Shown: in pieces, positions 59,330-64,000 of the stretch
Position numbering within the stretch: position 1 is the first letter of the stretch
Layout of the letters: every line of letters starts with the position of its first letter
From: Vesta saturnalis
Taxonomy: Eukaryota > Arthropoda > Insecta > Coleoptera > Lampyridae
DNA length: 64,000 nt
Direction of reading: 5' to 3'
Assembly (NCBI GenBank): GCA_036346205.1
Contig: JARFJB010000091.1
Coordinates: 3,768,501 to 3,832,500 of the forward strand
Program-made: the position numbers and the translations under genes
The notes under the pieces: generated by a model
The model's database searches: none
Told to the model about the DNA's origin: nothing
What the model saw: the letters and a program-made list of their open reading frames with translations, nothing else

Positions 59330-60015
59330 GTACATACATCAATTAATGCAACGTTTATAAATTCAAAACAAGTTTCCATATATTTCGATTTCGTTTGAAA
59401 TCATCTTCAATTGGAACATCATAAAATTAAAAAAAAATAAAATAAAAGAAAAAGAACTTATCAAATTATTTCAATACTGTTTTTTTCTATTCATAATAAA
59501 GGTTTAAATTTATTTTCTAAATTAAAGTCAATCAATCATTCCTAATGATAATATAACAAACACAGTTTACAAAATTCCTAGTAATTCTTGTAGCAAGGTT
59601 TACACTGGGACATACTACAACCGTTAAAACATAGACTAACTCAACATAAATCTGATGTTCGTGGGAAGCCAAGAAGTACTGTTTTGGCAAAACACTGTAA
59701 TGAATTTGGACCTACTTTTCATTATGATAAAACTAATATATTAGATATAGAACAAAATTTTAATAAACTCCTAATTTTAGAAATGTTATATATTAAGATG
59801 AATCAAAAAATTGTTTGTAATAATAAAAAAAATTTAGAAAATTTACCCTCCAATTATGATCACATTTTAGAAAATGTATAATTAATCTTAGTTACCTAAA
59901 TGTTTTATGTCAATTTGATAAGTTTTTAGATTTTAATTCCACTTGAAGATGATTTCTAAACGAAATCGAAATGTATGGAAACTTGTCTTGAGTTTATTAA
60001 CGTTGCATTAATTGA
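59330..60015 (+). mobile_element. Penelope 3' fragment flanked by inverted terminal modules
   Basis: 'CATCAATTAATGCAACGTTT' at 59338 and its reverse complement-like 'AACGTTGCATTAATTGATGT' at about 59999 flank the fragment. Both modules contain GAAGAT, the stem GATTTC...GAAATC and GAAAT. This is the usual arrangement of Penelope pseudo-terminal repeats, in a family different from that at 52405. Confidence 0.75.
59560..59881 (+). pseudogene. Penelope GIY-YIG endonuclease C-terminus
   Basis: The frame reads NTVYKIPSNSCSKVYTGTYY (GIY-YIG motif with Cys residues as in the zinc-containing type). After a small shift it continues with QHKSDVRGKPRSTVLAKHCN and LDIEQNFNKLLILEMLYIKM. The final part LPSNYDHILENV closes the protein before the terminal module. 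The reverse transcriptase part is missing, which is common for 5'-truncated retroelement copies. Confidence 0.8.
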
Positions 60016-60058
60016 TGTGTATACCAATTAATTATTAAATACATTAAATAATATCTAT

Positions 60059-60358
60059 GATTTCGTGTATTGATAGGGTTATGGAAAAATTTATAGATTC
60101 GGATCTAGAGTATACACAGAGAACAATAGACCGGATTAGCTGAATTCTAAGAAAACGACATTTAAGACGCATGGAAAGGTCGGAACCATATTACCTAACC
60201 CAAAAACTAAATCAATATAGAAGATACGGGATACCATGTGGAGACCTTGACCGAACGTACATAGATCAAACAAACAGACGAATGTGTGCTAGGTTGGAAG
60301 AACATAGTTTATCAGTAAGGAAGAACACCACAACCTCATCTTTAGCACATGTTTAATT
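60059..60358 (+). pseudogene. Penelope fragment with GIY-YIG start, first direct copy
   Basis: The sequence encodes EKFIDSDLEYTQRTIDRIS, then MERSEPYYLTQKLNQYRRYG and IPCGDLDRTYIDQTNRRMCA, a GIY-YIG core (YID instead of YIG). It is repeated at 61023-61320 with only a few differences. It ends abruptly in LAHV and is followed by a different Penelope sequence. Confidence 0.8.
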
Positions 60359-60990
60359 GAACGGCTGCACAAGAAGTTATATTGGACAAACAAACCGAAA
60401 ATTATATGTGAGAGCTAATGAACACAAACTGGCTATCGAACAACAAAATCCTTCGTCATTTTTGGTTAATCATTATTTAGATACTGGACACGAAATTAAC
60501 ACCTACAATATTCGATAACTTGCTCCTTTATATAATTTACACGAGCGGATTACTAGGGAATCCGGTGAAATTAAGAAAAGGCCTAATGCTCTTAACAAAC
60601 GTGATGATAGTTCTAGGATACCGCATATTTGAAAGAACCTTATTAAACAAAATTCAAAATTACCAATAACTCAAAATCTTCCCAGCATCTTGGCCCATAT
60701 TACATCTACATCATCTCTAAATCCTGATACTCAAGATTCTATTAACATTCCGGCCTCTAATACAATTCCAAATTCAACATCATATCTTGGATCTGCAAAT
60801 CGAAGCAGAACTAGTCCATCAAAATTATTACAAAATAATTAGTTAGCTTGTTTCATATTTCATATAGTAAATATCATTCTTGACAAAGGGGACATAGTAA
60901 GTCCCCGAAACGTTGAGTATTATATATTTTCACGTTAATAAACACAAGTTGTTCCGAATAATGTCTTTATTAAATAATACTACTTGTGGA
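60359..60990 (+). pseudogene. Penelope GIY-YIG C-terminus of another family, with terminal stem
   Basis: The frame reads NGCTRSYIGQTNRKLYVRAN and SSFLVNHYLDTGHEINTYNI, then RPNALNKRDDSSRIPHI and a low-complexity tail with LGSANRSRTSPSKLLQNN at the stop (60842). The YIG motif is intact here. A stem GGGGAC-ATAGTAA-GTCCCC followed by GAAAC lies at 60888-60911, in the position where Penelope terminal modules carry a ribozyme-like fold. Confidence 0.78.
60879..60915 (+). ncRNA. Ribozyme-like stem in the third Penelope family
   Basis: TTGACAA, one base, a perfect six-pair GC-rich stem (60888-60893 with 60901-60906) and GAAAC follow in the same order as in the hammerhead-like modules, although two core bases differ from CUGANGA. 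Activity is not implied. Confidence 0.3.
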
Positions 60991-61022
60991 AGCTTTATTT
61001 ATATATGTATATGTATATATAT

Positions 61023-61460
61023 ATTCGTGTATTGATAAGGTTAAGGAAAAATTTATTGATTCGGATCTAGACTATACACAGAGAACAATAGACCGGATTA
61101 CCTGAATTCTAAGAAAATGACATTTAAGACGCATGGAAAGGTCGGAACCATATTACCTAACCCAAAAACTAAATCAATATAGAAGGTACGGGATACCATG
61201 TGGAGATCTTGACCGAACGTACATAGATCAAACAAACAGACGAATGTGTGCTACGTTGGAAGAACATAGTTTATCAGTAAGGACGAACACCACAACCTCA
61301 TCTTTAGCACATGTTTAATCGACATCACACAATATCAACTTCGATGAGACGAGGAAGATAACACCAGTAGAACATCTAAATAAAAAAATAATAAGAGTAA
61401 CAGTAGAAATTGAAAAACGCCCAATCAACCATAATACCTGAGACAACGCGGAGACTGCTT
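61023..61460 (+). pseudogene. Penelope fragment with GIY-YIG domain, second direct copy
   Basis: The first 297 bases repeat 60059-60358. Unlike that copy, this one continues, after a one-base shift, with INFDETRKITPVEHLNKKII and RVTVEIEKRPINHNT, the expected rest of the GIY-YIG domain. It is therefore the original sequence and the first copy is the duplicated piece. Confidence 0.8.
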
Positions 61461-61854
61461 AATATATGATAAATGGTGTTAAATAAAAACTGATAACCAA
61501 CAACACACAATCTTTTATGGAATCAACAGACAATCAGCAAAACGGGAAAAATAGGGAACGCACAGCAGACATTAGTTCAGTTTGAATAACATGAAGCAGA
61601 ATAAGATTATTAGTGATCTAAATTTGGCAAATGAAAATTTGCCTAAATGTCGCAGAATCAATCAAGGTTCTTACTTGAATCTTACCAATGCAGGATATTA
61701 TGGACCTGGAAGGAATGAAAATACATAATAGCAAAATTTGAAGAGGAAACGGAGATATATCAAAATAGTACTACACAAGGCGTTTGCTCTCGTTACTTAA
61801 AAATTTATACAGTTTTGTAAATAATATTTAACGCTTCATGTTCGAATAATAAAA
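61461..61854. other. No gene seen
   Basis: AT-rich, probably more of the degraded Penelope 3' end. Confidence 0.35.
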
Positions 61855-62515
61855 AATATCTAGTGTGGAACACCACATGACCTTCCAAGCTACAAAATGA
61901 AAATTAAAAGAAATTAAATAATTTTAATAACATTTTTTTAGGATAATTATGCAAGCACTTTTATAATAAGTTAATTACGAGAATAACAACTTTGTAAAAA
62001 CAAAAACAGACGTTTAAAACTTCCTGTCAGGTAGAGGTCAATAGACATCTAGATACTAACTTAAAAAAAAATTCCAAAGCCGCCCGCTTCTATAATAATA
62101 TCGATAATTTTACACTTAATTGGCTTTATATTCAGAAACTTTATAAAGAAAAGTTATGTAAAATTAAATTTTCTTTAAAAAATATTTTTTTTGCCTTGTC
62201 ATATCAAAAAATTGCATAGAAGATAATTAATGTCGATATATTGGTATTTGTATATCTTTGAAATATACTGCTGTTTCAGAAATATTTGATAAAAATCACA
62301 TCTCCTTATAAACCCCCCTCCTATCCGCCGAATTTCTTCCAAAATTTAATCACCTTCAGGAGAAATGAAAAACGAGCTTATACGTATTTTCGTTCTGGCG
62401 ACACTTGGCTAAAAGTTGTAAAATGAGCTAATTAGTGGATTTAGCAATAGTAAAGAAAAAGTCGATTACATAACCTTCTATACCTACATACGTATATGTA
62501 GGTTGGAGAGTAATT
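61855..62515 (+). repeat. R1 dispersed repeat, single arm
   Basis: It starts with 'TCTAGTGTGGAACACCACAT' and keeps the R1 order: 'GACCTTCCAAGCTACA', 'TAGACATCTAGATACTAAC', 'AAAATTAAATTTTCTTT', 'AAACCCCCCTCC', 'TACGTATTTTCGTTCTGG' and 'ACATAACCTTCTATACC'. It has neither the piggyBac MITE nor a long (CA)n tract, so it serves as the empty-site reference. Confidence 0.75.
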
Positions 62516-62665
62516 AAAGAAAGTTCAATCTGGAAATAATGCGATAAGGCTATAGCACTGAAAACTCCAAATAATTCCGATAAGCATTTAGCTATCCTGT
62601 ACTGGCAAAAGCTAATGAGTAGAAATGAAACAAACACTGTTATTAAAGTTTTACTATATTGTGAA

Positions 62666-63775
62666 TACCGTATAGAGTCGATTATCCGAAACAATAGAGG
62701 ATTACAAGTGTTCGGATAACTGATTTTTCGGATAATTGGTTTGAGGGATGACCTGGGGTCGATCATTCTCCATCGGATGCTTTGTGACCTCTGGGATAAA
62801 CATTGTGTCATGCCACTGGACAAAAATGCTAGTATCCATCCACGAGTTCTTTCGGTTTTAGTAGGTGACTGGTAATTTTACAATTCCTTTAAAGTACCGT
62901 GCATACTTAGACTTGCCTATGGTAAGAAAAGGTAGCCTTAAAACCAGGAGCTGACATTTCTCTCTTAGAAACTAGGGTTTTTTTAGTCATTTTCTTCCAC
63001 TGCAGGGATATTTTGTCTACACTGTAGATGTGGCTGTTGTAGTAGGCCTCCTCAACAAGAAAAATTTTAAACTCATCTTTGAAATTTTCACCTGATTAAT
63101 TATCAACCGGAATGTCCAATTCCCTAATCCCGTGTTTGGATTTAAAACGTTTAAGCCAGCCGGTAGATGTCTTAAAACCAGTATTGTCCTCTAGTTTTTT
63201 GTCCATTTCCACACATTTTTCACAAATCAAAGGGCCACCTATTGGTTTGACCTTGGCCACGTACCTGCGTTAACCATTTGTATACTGCAGTGTCTAGGTT
63301 GTCGTTTTCCGCCATTTTTATGGTTTCTCTATATAAGCTTCTATCTTCTCTGTCAAGTACACCAGCAAATTATGTGATAGCATCGGTTCTTTTTTATGTC
63401 CGATTATGTTGCATTTCCAACTCTATACTACCGAGCTAAACTTGTATCACTAGCACCTTTTTTCAATTGCACTAATATTTTAAGTTTATCTGAAACACTA
63501 AGCACTACACTTTTATATTTAGACCACATAACTAACAGTGAAAGTCAAACGTCACAACAGACAACTATTAGACTTGTCACAAACGAATGCTCGCATACAA
63601 CTGTGTAGTGAGTTTAGGCACGTATGCAGCGTGAGAGCGCTGCTACCGGTCGCTGGTCGAACTTCAGCTTGGCCCGCGAATGTCAGCTTGGCGCGTGATT
63701 TGATTTTGCGAGCGTGCTTTTGGTTAACCGGCGCCTCGGTGGTTGAGCTTCGGATAATCCATAATAAGGTGATAA
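62666..63775 (-). mobile_element. Tigger-type element, internally deleted
   Basis: Ends with the Tigger-like motif GATTATCCGAA stand at 62680-62690 and, inverted, at about 63749-63760, with further TTCGGATAA repeats inside the left end (62713, 62733). The 1.1 kb length shows a large internal deletion compared with autonomous copies of 2-2.8 kb. Confidence 0.82.
62750..63525 (-). pseudogene. Tigger transposase, internal deletion
   Basis: The N-terminal psq-type part reads SVVLSVSDKLKILVQLKKGA and SDTSLAR. The CENP-B-like part reads TAVYKWLTQVRGQG, FKTSTGWLKRFKSKHGIREL and DIPV. The first catalytic region follows as IYSVDKISLQWKKMTKKTLV and SAPGFKATF. The text then jumps to WMDTSIFVQWHDTMFIPEV, which lies shortly before the second catalytic Asp in full-length proteins; the rest of the core is missing. 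Stops and shifts are frequent. It is a different lineage from the pogo element at 26708-29514. Confidence 0.82.
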
Positions 63776-64000
63776 AGGTCTAAGATGGTTCAACATTCGT
63801 TATTAAAAGTGAAGTTATTTATTTTAATAGCTTTATACATACTTTTATGGGGTTACTATTGCAAACAGCAAATGCGTCCTACTTGGCGTTCCAAAAAATT
63901 GCAGGCAAATGATAAGCGGTAGCACTTAATTGTGGCTAAGGTTCTGCAACTATTCTCTTCTCAAGTGTAAAAAGGTATTCTAAATGGTGGGTAAGTGATA
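63776..64000. other. No gene seen
   Basis: Short flank to the window edge without recognisable content. Confidence 0.3.

Noticed and set aside
62428..62823. 131-codon open frame on the minus strand
   Set aside because: It runs across the left end of the Tigger element from R1 into degraded transposase sequence, so it is composite and accidental.

Overview
This is AT-rich eukaryotic DNA, most likely from an insect or related arthropod. It is packed with DNA transposons of the Tc1/mariner, pogo/Tigger, piggyBac and Mutator types, with Penelope-like retroelements, and with tRNA-derived SINEs. Long (TA)n and (CA)n tracts lie between them. The combination of DD41D-type mariners, piggyBacs with TTAA targets and Penelope elements with GIY-YIG endonucleases is typical of insects, but nothing seen fixes the order or species. 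No host protein-coding gene could be recognised in the 64 kb.

Layout. 1-1620: a piece of a dispersed repeat (called R1 here), a tRNA-derived SINE and a tRNA-like Pol III unit facing an inverted partial copy of itself. 4.1-11.3 kb: three transposons in a row separated only by (TA)n tracts: DD41D mariner A, non-autonomous element B split by an almost full-length piggyBac, and DD41D mariner C. 11.6-14.5 kb: a Penelope terminal module and DD41D mariner D. 16.4-18.75 kb: two classical mariners two bases apart. 23.2-25.4 kb: DD41D mariner F. 26.7-29.5 kb: a nearly intact pogo/Tigger element. 31.2-34.1 kb: a foldback arrangement of R1 interrupted by a piggyBac MITE. 35.8-38.3 kb: DD41D mariner H and an old piggyBac relic. 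38.8-41.7 kb: Penelope terminal modules and a Penelope reverse transcriptase plus GIY-YIG relic. 44.8-47.1 kb: DD41D mariner I. 47.8-50.2 kb: a Mutator-like element with a FLYWCH finger, invaded by a Penelope module and a SINE. 52.4-54.85 kb: a palindromic array of Penelope modules and DD41D mariner J. 55.6-61.5 kb: a tangle of Penelope fragments in both orientations. 61.9-62.5 kb: another R1 copy. 62.7-63.8 kb: an internally deleted Tigger. The gaps are AT-rich and show nothing I can support as coding.

Almost every transposase is dead or damaged (frameshifts, stops, lost catalytic Asp). The least damaged are the pogo transposase at 27156-29048, the DD41D transposases at 23744-24866 and 45249-46330, and the piggyBac transposase at 6984-8663. 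The genes do not form a pathway; each transposase would act on its own terminal inverted repeats, and the nesting gives an order of arrival. The most interesting signals are the repeated tract-to-tract insertion next to (TA)n, a mariner whose terminal repeats include its own transposase start codon, and hammerhead-ribozyme-like cores in three unrelated Penelope terminal modules.
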